From NCBI GenBank assembly GCA_016286785.1, contig JAEEUB010000011.1, positions 1-36,617 on the forward strand: 36,617 nucleotides of DNA. Direction: 5' to 3'. A program made the translations under genes and the position numbers. The stretch comes from Candidatus Saccharimonadota bacterium (GTDB taxonomy: Bacteria > Patescibacteriota > Saccharimonadia > Saccharimonadales > Saccharimonadaceae). This document shows positions 1 to 8,643 of the stretch, piece after piece. Under the pieces are notes generated by a model, which did no database searches, was not told the origin of the DNA, and saw only the letters and a program-made list of their open reading frames with translations. Positions within the stretch are counted from its first letter, which is position 1; each line of letters opens with the position of its first letter.

Positions 1-194
1 CATTAGCCACACACCTAAGCTCTAATCATAAACTTATCATTTCTCCTCCCATGCCAGCTTTTCATGAACGCACAACTAAAGGATACACCTGGCAAATCAT
101 TGTTCGCTCTACCTCTAGAAAAGAGCTCACTAGGGCCTGTCAAAATTTAGATCAAAATTTTAAAATCACATTAGATCCGCCGAGCCTCCTATAA
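1..194 (+). CDS. priA: Primosomal protein N' (PriA helicase), C-terminal end
   Basis: An open frame entering from the left edge (codons in phase with position 3) ends at TAA 192-194. The visible 63 residues include PPMPAFHERTTKGYTWQI and end in LDPPSLL. This matches the C-terminal domain of PriA, where a xxPAP...R..YRWQ block is followed by a basic segment and a terminal DPxSLL/DPxSFL. PriA reloads the replicative helicase at stalled forks. Only the last part of the protein is present, so its helicase motifs cannot be checked. The next gene starts 76 nt downstream with its own promoter-like box. Confidence 0.72.
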   Translation, partial: LATHLSSNHKLIISPPMPAFHERTTKGYTWQIIVRSTSRKELTRACQNLDQNFKITLDPPSLL

Positions 195-227
195 AAACTC
201 GCTGCACTTTTTTAGTTATGAATATTT

Positions 228-236
228 TTATGCTAA
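228..236 (+). promoter_or_regulatory. Extended -10 promoter-like box before the amidase gene
   Basis: TGCTAAAAT resembles an extended -10 element (TGnTAAAAT). No clear -35 is seen. It lies about 35 nt before the ATG at 271, which has a GGAGG ribosome binding site (ACGGAGGACCCA). Confidence 0.4.
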
Positions 237-270
237 AATCATAATAAGCATAATCAAAACGGAGGACCCA

Positions 271-1218
271 ATGTGCACGGGGATAAGATTCGATGACGCA
301 AACGGAAATATGTATTTTGGTCGCAATTTAGACTGGACAGAAAGCTATGGCCAAAAAGTAGTCATCACACCGCGAGGATACAAATACAAGTCAGCTTTTC
401 TGGGAGAAATGGCTAATTCTCCAGCCCTTGTCGGCATGGCAATCATAGCAGAAGACGCTCCTCTTTATTTCGATTGCGCCAACGAACATGGCCTAGCAGT
501 GGCCGGCCTAAATTTCCCTGGTTACGCCTCCTACGCCCCAAGCGCCATCGATGGCAAAATCAACGTCGCAACATACGAATTTCCAACCTGGGTAGCGCTA
601 AATTTTACATCTGTGGATGACGTCGAAAAAACACTTAAAGACGTAGCGATTGTAGCAAAACCAATCAATCAAAATTATTCAGTTTCCGAACTACATTGGA
701 TTATCGCAGACTCTAAGCGTTCAATAGTCGTCGAATACACTAAAAATGGCATGGAAGTCTTTAAAAACGACGTGGATATTTTAACAAACCAACCAAGTTA
801 CGACTGGCACAAAGAGAATTTGCGAAACTACATGAATTTATTCCCCAATATGCCAAAAGAGGTAAAGTGGGGCAAAGCTTCAATGAAAGCATTTGGTAGC
901 GGTTCTCTCATGCAGGGCCTTCCAGGCGACTATTATCCGCCTTCTCGTTTTGTTAGGGCCGCATACCTTAACACCCATTACCCAACCCAAAAAGACGAAG
1001 CATCAAACATTTCTCGCCTTTTCCATACCCTAGCCGGAGTCGCCATGATTGACGGCGCCGCCGTAGCAATTGACGGCTCCTTCGAAAAAACCATCTACAC
1101 CGGAGGTTATTCCTCTAGAACAAAAACCTACTATTACAATACATACGAAGATCCCACCATTAAAAGCGTAGCACTAAAGGATTATGATCTTGATTCCACT
1201 AGATTAATAATCGCCTAG
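271..1218 (+). CDS. Linear amide C-N hydrolase (choloylglycine hydrolase / penicillin acylase-like Ntn hydrolase)
   Basis: A 315-residue protein starting MCTGIRF, so Cys2 becomes the N-terminal nucleophile once Met1 is removed, as in the cysteine Ntn hydrolases (bile salt hydrolase, penicillin V acylase). Family active-site positions are matched: Cys2, Arg18 and Asp21 in GRNLDW, Asn81 in GLNFPGY, Asn173 in LTNQPSYDWH and Arg226 in PPSRF. Length is normal for the family (about 315-330). There is no signal peptide, so the enzyme is probably cytoplasmic. The substrate cannot be read from the sequence: bile-salt, penicillin V or N-acyl-homoserine lactone amides are all known in this family. The start is supported by GGAGG 7 nt upstream. 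Confidence 0.85.
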   Translation: MCTGIRFDDANGNMYFGRNLDWTESYGQKVVITPRGYKYKSAFLGEMANSPALVGMAIIAEDAPLYFDCANEHGLAVAGLNFPGYASYAPSAIDGKINVATYEFPTWVALNFTSVDDVEKTLKDVAIVAKPINQNYSVSELHWIIADSKRSIVVEYTKNGMEVFKNDVDILTNQPSYDWHKENLRNYMNLFPNMPKEVKWGKASMKAFGSGSLMQGLPGDYYPPSRFVRAAYLNTHYPTQKDEASNISRLFHTLAGVAMIDGAAVAIDGSFEKTIYTGGYSSRTKTYYYNTYEDPTIKSVALKDYDLDSTRLIIA

Positions 1219-1256
1219 TACAGTTATCAGATATTTCTTCTACCCCTAAAATATGA

Positions 1257-1262
1257 TATAAT
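1257..1262 (+). promoter_or_regulatory. -10 box of a leaderless def transcript
   Basis: TATAAT ends exactly 6 nt before the def ATG at 1269, which puts the expected transcription start at or next to the start codon. No Shine-Dalgarno is present. The same 6-nt spacing recurs at 13995, 17967 and 22226 in this window. Confidence 0.6.
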
Positions 1263-1268
1263 AGGCTT

Positions 1269-1841
1269 ATGAAAATCATTACCACGCCAGACAAAAGGCT
1301 AAGGGAGAAGTCAGAAAAAGTCCGCGCTATCGACGACGATATCCTAAAAATCATCGCCGATATGAGAAAACTCTCTTTAGATTGGGAGACTAAGCACCCT
1401 TACGAGCTTTCAGCCGCAATGGCCGCCCCTCAAATGGGGGTTAATAAGCGTATTATTATCATTCGAGATGATATGGAAAACAAGAAAAACGCATCCTTCA
1501 CCGCTCTTATCAACCCAGAAGTCATTCGAGCCGAAGGCAAAATAAAAACCGATTACGAGGGATGCCTTTCCGTTCCCTCAATCTATGGCATGGTCCCAAG
1601 GGCTACCAAAGTTAGAGTAAAAGCAAAACTAGAGGATGGGACAGAGGTACGTATTAAAGCCAAAGACGAGCTAGCCCGCACGCTCCTTCACGAAATAGAT
1701 CACTTAAATGGCATTTTGTTTATCGATCACATTAAAAACGAGCCAGATGCGTTTTTTAAGATGAATGACAAAGGCGATTTGGTGCCAATCAAAGACTATG
1801 AGAAAGAGATTCTAAACAACCCCAAACTATGGGGTGAGTAA
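1269..1841 (+). CDS. def: Peptide deformylase
   Basis: A 190-residue protein with the three deformylase motifs: AAMAAPQMG (Gln55; usually G-x-G-LAAPQ, here the glycines are replaced by SAAM), YEGCLSVPS (Cys99, metal ligand) and LLHEIDHLNGILF (His141, Glu142, His145; HExxH). It removes the formyl group from the N-terminal Met of new proteins using Fe2+ or Zn2+. It is followed 20 nt later by fmt, the enzyme that adds the formyl group, so the pair is probably one transcript. The start is chosen because a TATAAT box lies 6 nt upstream, suggesting a leaderless mRNA. Confidence 0.95.
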   Translation: MKIITTPDKRLREKSEKVRAIDDDILKIIADMRKLSLDWETKHPYELSAAMAAPQMGVNKRIIIIRDDMENKKNASFTALINPEVIRAEGKIKTDYEGCLSVPSIYGMVPRATKVRVKAKLEDGTEVRIKAKDELARTLLHEIDHLNGILFIDHIKNEPDAFFKMNDKGDLVPIKDYEKEILNNPKLWGE

Positions 1842-1861
1842 AAAACTTATACAGGAAAAAG

Positions 1862-2650
1862 ATGCAAAACAACAGAGATAAAATCATATTTTTCGGTAAC
1901 GGGCCACTAGCAAACTATGCCCTTAAAGTGTTGGAACTAAAATTTGATATTATTTACCACGCAAGAGCAAAAGAAGACTTAGAAGAAGTGCGCCAGCTCA
2001 AACTAGCAAATCCTAGCGTCCACGGCGTTCTAGCGTCATTTGGGGTTTTAATCCCCGAAACAATTTTAGAGCTATTTGAGCCCGAAGGAATCTTAAATAT
2101 CCACCCCTCATTGTTACCTCTCTATCGTGGGGCTTCCCCTATCGAAAGCGCTATTTTAGCCGGAAACGATAATTTTTCCGTTTCAATCATGAAATTAGCC
2201 AAAAAAATGGATGCCGGACCAATATATTGGCAGACAACTCTAACAAACCTTCCATTAAATAAAGATTTTATCTATAAATCCCTAGCCGAAGCTGGGGCCA
2301 CCTGGCTATGTCAAAACCTTAAAAACTTACCCACCCCAACAGAACAAAACGATAACGAAGCTACTTTTTGTGGTAAACTAGATAAATCAATGTCTTTCCT
2401 TTCACCCGAGAAAGACTCTGCAACCAAAACCTTACGCAAAATCATTGCTTTTCAAGTCTTCCCTAAGCCAAAATATGCCTTCTACGGCCAAAATTGCATC
2501 ATTTTAGAGGCCCACATCATGAAGACGGGCGAGAACGCACCTTTAAAACTAAAATGTTCAGACGGGCAAATAATCGCAATAGACAAAATCCAGCCAGAAG
2601 GCCGAAAACCAATGGATGTTAAAAGCTTCCTCAATGGCAACAAGCACTAA
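1862..2650 (+). CDS. fmt: Methionyl-tRNA formyltransferase
   Basis: A 262-residue protein with a formyltransferase N-terminal domain: IIFFGNGPLANY at the start, LNIHPSLLPLYRGASPI (Asn79 and His81, catalytic) and KKMDAGPIYWQ (Asp117, catalytic). The short C-terminal part (about residues 180-262) corresponds to the tRNA-contacting domain. It is shorter than the roughly 310-residue E. coli enzyme, as is common in reduced genomes. It formylates Met-tRNAfMet for initiation and works as a pair with the upstream def. AGGAAA lies 4 nt before the ATG. The stop overlaps the convergent gene's stop by a few bases. Confidence 0.92.
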   Translation: MQNNRDKIIFFGNGPLANYALKVLELKFDIIYHARAKEDLEEVRQLKLANPSVHGVLASFGVLIPETILELFEPEGILNIHPSLLPLYRGASPIESAILAGNDNFSVSIMKLAKKMDAGPIYWQTTLTNLPLNKDFIYKSLAEAGATWLCQNLKNLPTPTEQNDNEATFCGKLDKSMSFLSPEKDSATKTLRKIIAFQVFPKPKYAFYGQNCIILEAHIMKTGENAPLKLKCSDGQIIAIDKIQPEGRKPMDVKSFLNGNKH

Positions 2651-2943
2651 TTTGGGCGAACCAATTTATCGCGATTAGCACGTATTTCTGCCTTCATATC
2701 TTCAATCGTGCGGTTCACTATTTCTCTATAATCTGGTCGGTTTTTCTCCAACCATTTTGCAGCTTCTCCTGGATCAGATATCTGGTCAAATTCGTTGAGC
2801 TGCTCCTCTGTTAATCCCCTAGAGATACGCTCTCCTATCCTAACTTCTAACTCCTCCTGTACATAATCAAGGAATTTCTGCTTTTGTTCTTCCGGCATTG
2901 CCGAAAGCCCCATTTCAACCAAAAATTGTTCGTCAAATTGCAT
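2647..2943 (-). CDS. Small conserved protein, DUF5663-like
   Basis: A 98-residue, charged, helix-rich protein (MQFDEQFLVEMGLSAMP start; then EEQKQKFLDYVQEELEVRIG and GLTEEQLNEF). This resembles the DUF5663 family (a FL.eLGL...eeeK..ll..i...le.Rv pattern), which is common in Patescibacteria and of unknown function. The family call is from memory of the pattern, not a search. AAGGAG sits 9 nt before the ATG, and TATAAT (rc 2969-2974) lies upstream, so it has its own promoter in the 49-nt gap after infB. It converges with fmt. Confidence 0.65.
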   Translation of the reverse strand: MQFDEQFLVEMGLSAMPEEQKQKFLDYVQEELEVRIGERISRGLTEEQLNEFDQISDPGEAAKWLEKNRPDYREIVNRTIEDMKAEIRANRDKLVRPN

Positions 2944-2992
2944 TTTCTATTCTCCTTATGCTTCCATTATAGCATAAGTTTTAAAACAAGGA

Positions 2993-4759
2993 TTATAGTG
3001 TGCGTTTTTTAGACTCTCGGGTAAAGAATTTGAGCCGATCGCCAATCTGCAAATCAATCTTTTGATTAGTCTTTAGAGCTAAACCACCAGTTTCTCCAGC
3101 GACCAACTCTTTTACATCCATTTTTTCTTTTTGGACCGACACCACCTCTGCCTCACCAAGATATTTTTTATCTCGCACTACGCGAGCAAGATACTCGGGC
3201 TTTACATCGCCATCTAGTACTTCCCCACCAGCAATCAAGTTTGTCTTCTCTGTTCTAAAAACCCCAAGAACCTTTAGTTCGCCCTTATCCTCCTCAATTA
3301 TTTCAACATCAAGCAGATTCTCCATTTCATGTTTAGCATCATCTAGAAGCTCATAAATTACCTTATAGGTTCGAATCGGTACATTATCGCGCGCTGCCAT
3401 TTTAGAGATATTGATTGGAACAGTCACGTTAAACCCATAAACCACTGTATTACCACCCGCGGCCATATAAACATCATTTTCGTTGATGTCGCCAACTCCA
3501 GTAGAAACAATATTTAGATTTATCTCGCCATGAGTGTCAATTAACTTTAGGCTGTCTACTACCGAAGTTACCGAACCGAGCACATCGCCTTTTATAATCA
3601 CGTTAAACGTCTTAGAGTTGTCCGCCACATTCATCATCCTTAAAAGATCAGTACTGGTAACATTAGCCGAAGCCGACTCGTTAGCAATATCTTGTGCATT
3701 TAGAAGAGCCATTTTACGAGCAGTTTTTTCATCCTTGGCCTCCATAAACCTGTCGCCAAAATTCGGCAAATCTTTAAAACCAGTTACTGTAACAGGAGTA
3801 GAAGGAGTAGCTTTGCCCTTAGGTTTCCCTTGCCAATCCAGCATTGTGCGCACCTTGCCGTACGTTGAGCCAGCCACGATGAACTCTCCGGTCTTTAATT
3901 CCCCACCAGTTACCAGTAGATTCACCACGGAACCTTTTCCGACCTCCATATGCGATTCAATCACTAACCCCTCAGCCGGAATATTAACATCGGCTTTTAA
4001 TTCTTCGATATCGGCAGTTAAAAGAATCATATCTAGCAACTTATCAAGGTTCTGATTCTGCTTTGCAGAAATTGGCACCATTACGATATCGCCACCCCAT
4101 TCTTCTGGCTGCAAACCATTATTACTAAGATCGGCCTTAGTGCGATCAATATCGGCACCCTCCCGGTCAATTTTATTTATTGCAACAATAATCTTAGCAT
4201 TGGCGGATTTAGCAAAATTTATCGCCTCAATAGTTTGGGGCTTCACACCATCATCCGCTGCAACCACAATCACTACGATATCAGTAAGCATTGCACCATG
4301 CTGACGTATGGCCGCAAAAGCTTCGTGTCCTGGCGTATCAAGAAAAGTAATCAGGCGATCATTATGCTTAAGCTGATAAGCCGAAATATGCTGTGTAATT
4401 CCACCAGCCTCCGCCTCAACCGTCTTTTTATTAAGCAAGGTATCAAGCAAGGTAGTTTTACCATGATCTACATGCCCCATCACGGCAACCACTGGTGGAC
4501 GCGTTACGGCTTTATCCGATAGTTCCCTATGAAAATCAGAAGTCTTAGTAGAAGTATTCTTTTTTTCTAACTTAACATTCTTAAGCCCCAATTCATCAAT
4601 TATGATAGATGCAGTCTCAAAATCAAGACGCTGATTGATGGTAGCAACAATTCCGTTTTTAAAAAGCGTACCAATCAATTCGGTCACAGAAAGGCCAAGC
4701 GCCTGCGAAAGTTCATCAACGGTAATAGAGCCAGCAATTTGAATTGTCTTTTCTTCCAT
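2993..4759 (-). CDS. infB: Translation initiation factor IF-2
   Basis: A 588-residue translational GTPase. G motifs are clear: GHVDHGKTT (G1, about 95-103), GGITQH (G2, 119-124), DTPGHEAF (G3, 141-148) and NKID (G4, near 195). Domains II, III and C2 follow (for example VVNLLVTGGELKTGEFI). Before the G domain there is only about 85 residues containing one IF2_N-type helical module (ITVDELSQALGLSVTELI), so the long variable N-terminus of many IF-2 proteins is absent; this is typical of small genomes. It positions initiator tRNA on the 30S subunit, in line with nearby def and fmt. AAGGAG lies 6 nt before the ATG. Confidence 0.96.
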   Translation of the reverse strand: MEEKTIQIAGSITVDELSQALGLSVTELIGTLFKNGIVATINQRLDFETASIIIDELGLKNVKLEKKNTSTKTSDFHRELSDKAVTRPPVVAVMGHVDHGKTTLLDTLLNKKTVEAEAGGITQHISAYQLKHNDRLITFLDTPGHEAFAAIRQHGAMLTDIVVIVVAADDGVKPQTIEAINFAKSANAKIIVAINKIDREGADIDRTKADLSNNGLQPEEWGGDIVMVPISAKQNQNLDKLLDMILLTADIEELKADVNIPAEGLVIESHMEVGKGSVVNLLVTGGELKTGEFIVAGSTYGKVRTMLDWQGKPKGKATPSTPVTVTGFKDLPNFGDRFMEAKDEKTARKMALLNAQDIANESASANVTSTDLLRMMNVADNSKTFNVIIKGDVLGSVTSVVDSLKLIDTHGEINLNIVSTGVGDINENDVYMAAGGNTVVYGFNVTVPINISKMAARDNVPIRTYKVIYELLDDAKHEMENLLDVEIIEEDKGELKVLGVFRTEKTNLIAGGEVLDGDVKPEYLARVVRDKKYLGEAEVVSVQKEKMDVKELVAGETGGLALKTNQKIDLQIGDRLKFFTRESKKRTL

Positions 4760-4810
4760 ATTCTCTCCTTTCTGTTTAAAAACACACTAGTAGTGTTTAT
4801 TTATAGAATC

Positions 4811-4831
4811 CACATTTTGAGTCAAAATGTG
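4811..4831. promoter_or_regulatory. Perfect 21-bp palindrome between infB and tRNA-Asn
   Basis: Arms CACATTTTGA and TCAAAATGTG flank one central G. On the minus strand it contains TTGACT with TATAAA 14 nt further on, so it overlaps the likely infB promoter. It lies about 40 nt before the tRNA-Asn -10 box. It looks like a repressor or activator operator. Confidence 0.5.
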
Positions 4832-4871
4832 CAATATCACTTAATTTTACCACATTTTCAAAAAATATGCT

Positions 4872-4877
4872 ATAATG
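4872..4877 (+). promoter_or_regulatory. -10 box of tRNA-Asn
   Basis: TATAAT lies 10 nt before the mature 5' end of the tRNA. No good -35 is visible. Confidence 0.5.
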
Positions 4878-4887
4878 AGGATACTTT

Positions 4888-4961
4888 CCCCGGTAGCTCA
4901 ATGGTGGAGCAAGAAGCTGTTAACTTCGAGGTTGCCAGTTCGAGTCTGGCCCGGGGAGCCA
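4888..4961 (+). tRNA. tRNA-Asn (GTT)
   Basis: A full cloverleaf folds: acceptor TCCCCGG/CCGGGGA, D stem GCTC/GAGC, anticodon loop CTGTTAA giving anticodon GTT, T stem GCCAG/CTGGC with loop TTCGAGT, discriminator G and encoded CCA. The top pair of the anticodon stem is an A-G mismatch. Confidence 0.93.
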
Positions 4962-4973
4962 CAAAAATAAAAG

Positions 4974-4998
4974 AATGCCCATAAGGCATTATTTTATT
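4974..4998 (+). terminator. Terminator of tRNA-Asn
   Basis: Stem AATGCC/GGCATT with a 5-nt loop, followed by ATTTTATT, 12 nt after the tRNA CCA. Confidence 0.6.
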
Positions 4999-5104
4999 GC
5001 TACAACATTTATCCGAAAAGTCACGATGAAATATGTGCATCTCAGATAATTACGAATAGCCGTCACCTTTTCAAGTTGCATGCAAACTACAACAATCTCT
5101 AAGT

Positions 5105-6577
5105 TTAGTTGTTATGAACTATTTGTGGCAAAGCTTTCTTAAGATTAGATAATGATGGATTATTAGCATGAGCTTCGTAAAGTGCACCACTACTTCCTCC
5201 AATTAATAAATTATCTGTGCCAGGAATAGGAGAGATGGACTTAGCCCGAGTTGGTTTGCCATTTGCATTTACAAACCCATCAATCCTTTCTCCTAACCGA
5301 TATGAGCCATCTGGTTGTTTTTGGTATTCGTAAAGTGCGCCGTTATTTCCTCCAATTAATAAATTATCTGTACCAGGAATAAGAGAGATGGGAAAAGCCC
5401 AAGTTGGTTTGCCATTTGCATCTACGAATCCATCAATCCTTTCTCCTAACCGATATGAGCCATCTGGTTGTTTTTGGTATTCGTAAAGTGCACCGTCATT
5501 TCCTCCAATTAATAAGTTATCTGTACCAGGAATAGGAGAAATGGAATAAGCCCAAGTTGGTTTGCCATTTGCATCTACGAATCCATCAATCCTTTCTCCT
5601 AACCGGTATGAGCCATCTAGTTGTTTTTGGTATTCGTAAAGTGCACCTTTTTCTCCCCCGATTAATAAATTATCTGTACCAGGAATAGGAGAGACGGAAG
5701 AAGCATTAGCTGGTTTGCCATACGCATCTACGAATCCATCAATCCTTTCTCCCAACCGATATGAGCCATCTGGTTGTTTTTGGTATTCGCAAAGTGCGCC
5801 GTTATTTCCTCCAATTAATAAATTATCTGTACCAGGAATAGGAGAGACGGAATTAGCCCGAGTTGGTCTGCCATTTGCAGCTACAAACCCGTTAATCCTT
5901 TTTCCTAGCCGATATGATCCATCTGGTTGTTTTTGGTATTCGCAAAGTGCGCCGTCATTTCCTCCGACTAATAAGTTATCTGTACCAGGAATAGGAGAGA
6001 TGGAATTAGCCCAAGCTGGTTTGCCCTTTGCATTTACAAACCCATCAATTCTTTCCCCTAACCGATATGAGCCATCTGGTTGTTTTTGGTATTCGTAAAG
6101 TTCGCCGTTATTTCCCACGATTAATAAATTATCTGTACCTGGAATAGGAGAAATGGAATGAGCCCAAGCTGGGTAGCCATTTGTATTTACAAACCCTTCA
6201 ATCCTTTTTCCCAACTGATATGAGCCATCTAGTTGTTTTTGGTATTCGTAAAGTGTACCTTCATCTCCCCCGATTAATAAATTATCTGTACCAGGAATAG
6301 GAGAAATGGAATAAGCCCAAGCTGGATTGCCATTTACATTTACAAACCCTTCAATTCTTTTTTCAAATGTTATGAGTCTTAATCCTGGATTCTTTTCGCA
6401 GAAATCATCCATGTATTTCTCTAATACTTGATCTGTCGCACTAGTAGCGTTATCTTTAGCTAATTCTATCGCTATTCTACCTAATCCTGTTTCGGTGGCA
6501 GCATCCACCTTCTTCTTTAACAAATCGCGTAGAGATTTTAATCTTTTTATATCTTGGTTTAGCTCTTTACAGTTCAT
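5105..6577 (-). CDS. Propeller-like repeat protein with eight 51-residue repeats (third gene of MoxR-VWA operon)
   Basis: A 490-residue protein. Residues 1-72 are a charged helical head (MNCKELNQDIKRLKSL...). Eight near-identical 51-residue units follow, each running from K/ERIxGFV through SISPIPGTDNLLIGG and ALYEYQKQPDGSYRLG. A short tail (SLSNLKKALPQIVHNN) ends it. The unit length and alternating hydrophobic pattern fit beta-propeller blades, but the family is not recognised. No signal peptide is visible. It starts 8 nt after the VWA stop, so it is the last gene of the MoxR-VWA operon. Two paralogues with 7 and 6 units lie beyond the operon at 10955 and 12296. The repeats are also very similar at DNA level (153-bp period), implying recent duplication or gene conversion. 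Role is unknown; a binding or adaptor partner of the MoxR-VWA machine is a guess. Confidence 0.8.
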   Translation of the reverse strand: MNCKELNQDIKRLKSLRDLLKKKVDAATETGLGRIAIELAKDNATSATDQVLEKYMDDFCEKNPGLRLITFEKRIEGFVNVNGNPAWAYSISPIPGTDNLLIGGDEGTLYEYQKQLDGSYQLGKRIEGFVNTNGYPAWAHSISPIPGTDNLLIVGNNGELYEYQKQPDGSYRLGERIDGFVNAKGKPAWANSISPIPGTDNLLVGGNDGALCEYQKQPDGSYRLGKRINGFVAANGRPTRANSVSPIPGTDNLLIGGNNGALCEYQKQPDGSYRLGERIDGFVDAYGKPANASSVSPIPGTDNLLIGGEKGALYEYQKQLDGSYRLGERIDGFVDANGKPTWAYSISPIPGTDNLLIGGNDGALYEYQKQPDGSYRLGERIDGFVDANGKPTWAFPISLIPGTDNLLIGGNNGALYEYQKQPDGSYRLGERIDGFVNANGKPTRAKSISPIPGTDNLLIGGSSGALYEAHANNPSLSNLKKALPQIVHNN

Positions 6578-6585
6578 ATCTAACC

Positions 6586-8643
6586 CTAAATAACAATATC
6601 GTTCAGTTGCTCCGACAATGAAGACATTAAGCTGTCAGGCAATTTAGAAATATCACTTCCAATAAAAATACCTTTTTTGTTTGGATTTTCACCTTGACCA
6701 TTCCAAATCCATTCGAATGCTTCCCGTTCGCGATCATTAACATTTCCTATTTGAAAACCAATCACGATCACGCCTTCGCCAGCAAGTTGACTGAGCCTTT
6801 CAGCGGTTTTGCAAGAAGAAGCATTATTAACCTTACGATAATCATCTGGCATGCCGTCGGTAATTTCAAAAACTATCTTCTTGAGCTTCTTTTTCTTTAT
6901 TCTAGACTTCATTTCGGTAGTAAGTTTGGAAAGAATCGAACCTAAAGGCGATTCATTGTCTGTTCTGTTACGATTGCCATCAATAATTGAAATTGTTTTA
7001 ATAATTTCCGCATCATTGGTATCGCGATCATTTGCTCTATCAAATGACTTTGTTTCTTCATAATCGCTGCCAAAAACTATAACCTCAGTATCAACCTTTA
7101 GCTTAGACCGTGTCTCCCTGCGCTTCGCTTCCAATTCACCGTTAAAATCCTTAATTGAATACATCAAAAGCGCAGCGGCCTTCCTAGCTGCCCTCACCTT
7201 GCTATCATCCATCGAACCAGAACAATCCACAAGTAGCGTAATTTCAATAGATTCAGGTTGGTCAACTATTCGACGTTCTACCCCATTACGCTCATATATT
7301 TCCAAACTTCGCAAATTTCCGTTTCTCTGAGAGTTAATTATTTCGGAATAATCCCTAATAAAACTTTCTATACTTAAACGACCGCGCCGTTGTCTTTTAA
7401 TAAGAGTTGGTCGATATTCAATAGATTTACCAATCAATCGCCGCCAAAAACCCCGCATCTTTCTTCGAGCATCCTCAATTTCAAGTTTAATTTGTTCGTT
7501 TATCCTGCGTTGCTCATTAGTAATACCATGCTCTTGATCAAATTCTCGCATTCCTTTTTTTCTCTGGTATTCGGCACGTTCATCCGGGGACATTTGCGAA
7601 ACATCGTCAGCCTCTTTAAAGCTTCGCAAAACATCTTTGGTTGTTTGTTCAGAATTTTCTCCATGATCCAAAATGTCCGTTGAAGCCCTGCTATCATCTT
7701 CCTCATGAAAAGGATTAAAATCATCGCTTTGCCCCGACTCGGTATTTTGTATTTTTTTCTGCTGCTCATCCAGCGCCACAGTTAATAAATCTAAATATTC
7801 TGGCAGTATAAGAGTTTGGATAATTATGTATCGCTCCCCAGGGTCTTTCAGAATTCCACCTCTAGGCTTTAGTTTAGAGTCAATTAAACTACGTAAACTC
7901 ACACCAAGCTTCTTTTTTCGGAAAACAGCTTCAACCCTAGAATCAACAATACTTTCACCGTGCGTATCTCCCAACATTTCATCTCTAAGCAAAGCATAAA
8001 TAAATTGATGGTGTAATGGTTGCTCCGTAAGATTAGCTTCACTAAAACCTATTTTTTCATATAAAGATCTCACCGCCTCTCTTCCATCACCACGGTCAAA
8101 GAAAGGATTACGAGCAAACACTACGTTATTTACATATATATCATCCAGGCAATTATATAAGCTATGGATTTCTCGATAAAAAAAATTTTTAACGGCATCA
8201 AATGAAGCCGAATTTGGATGGCTCGCCAAATAGTCATTAGCTAATCTTCTTGCTTCTTGTTCCATATTTTCAAAACCATCAATAAAAGCTTGCGGATTTT
8301 TACGCATATCAATAAAGTGAGCGATTTCGTGATGGTTGGCAAAATCAAGCTCGTCTTCAGTATACTTTTCGTTAGCAAACCAGCTCAGCGGAACCTCTAC
8401 TTTAAATTCCTTAGGATAAAAAGCGAAGGTATCAGCATTTTCTGATGGCACAAACCGAAGTGATGAATCTTTCGCAAAAAGACTCAACATCGACCCATGT
8501 CGCCGAATAAACGACCTAGCGACATCCTCTTGGCTTTTCATGTCATCAGGCGACGCAGGACCAACCACAAAATCACTACGCAAAGAGCCCCCCCTTTGTT
8601 CCTCCTCCATCACCCGCCGAAAAGCGTTACTCTCCCCATTCAT
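6586..8643 (-). CDS. VWA-domain protein with N-terminal HExxH metallopeptidase-like domain
   Basis: A 685-residue protein. Near the N-terminus, NHHEIAHFIDM carries HExxH (His105, Glu106, His109), a zinc-peptidase signature. The middle is acidic and disordered-looking. The C-terminal third is a von Willebrand A domain with a MIDAS motif DCSGS (Asp473, Ser475, Ser477). This layout recalls DUF2201-type and NorD/CoxE-like proteins that work with MoxR ATPases. I place the start at 8643 (MNGESNAF) because GGAGG lies about 9 nt upstream and the ORF then overlaps the MoxR stop by only 17 nt; an upstream in-frame ATG at 8700 would overlap by 74 nt. It is translationally coupled to MoxR. Confidence 0.85.
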   Translation of the reverse strand: MNGESNAFRRVMEEEQRGGSLRSDFVVGPASPDDMKSQEDVARSFIRRHGSMLSLFAKDSSLRFVPSENADTFAFYPKEFKVEVPLSWFANEKYTEDELDFANHHEIAHFIDMRKNPQAFIDGFENMEQEARRLANDYLASHPNSASFDAVKNFFYREIHSLYNCLDDIYVNNVVFARNPFFDRGDGREAVRSLYEKIGFSEANLTEQPLHHQFIYALLRDEMLGDTHGESIVDSRVEAVFRKKKLGVSLRSLIDSKLKPRGGILKDPGERYIIIQTLILPEYLDLLTVALDEQQKKIQNTESGQSDDFNPFHEEDDSRASTDILDHGENSEQTTKDVLRSFKEADDVSQMSPDERAEYQRKKGMREFDQEHGITNEQRRINEQIKLEIEDARRKMRGFWRRLIGKSIEYRPTLIKRQRRGRLSIESFIRDYSEIINSQRNGNLRSLEIYERNGVERRIVDQPESIEITLLVDCSGSMDDSKVRAARKAAALLMYSIKDFNGELEAKRRETRSKLKVDTEVIVFGSDYEETKSFDRANDRDTNDAEIIKTISIIDGNRNRTDNESPLGSILSKLTTEMKSRIKKKKLKKIVFEITDGMPDDYRKVNNASSCKTAERLSQLAGEGVIVIGFQIGNVNDREREAFEWIWNGQGENPNKKGIFIGSDISKLPDSLMSSLSEQLNDIVI

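Noticed and set aside
5105-6577. DNA-level minisatellite rather than a gene
   Set aside because: The 153-bp period is a multiple of three, the frame is open throughout, and a head, tail and paralogues are conserved.
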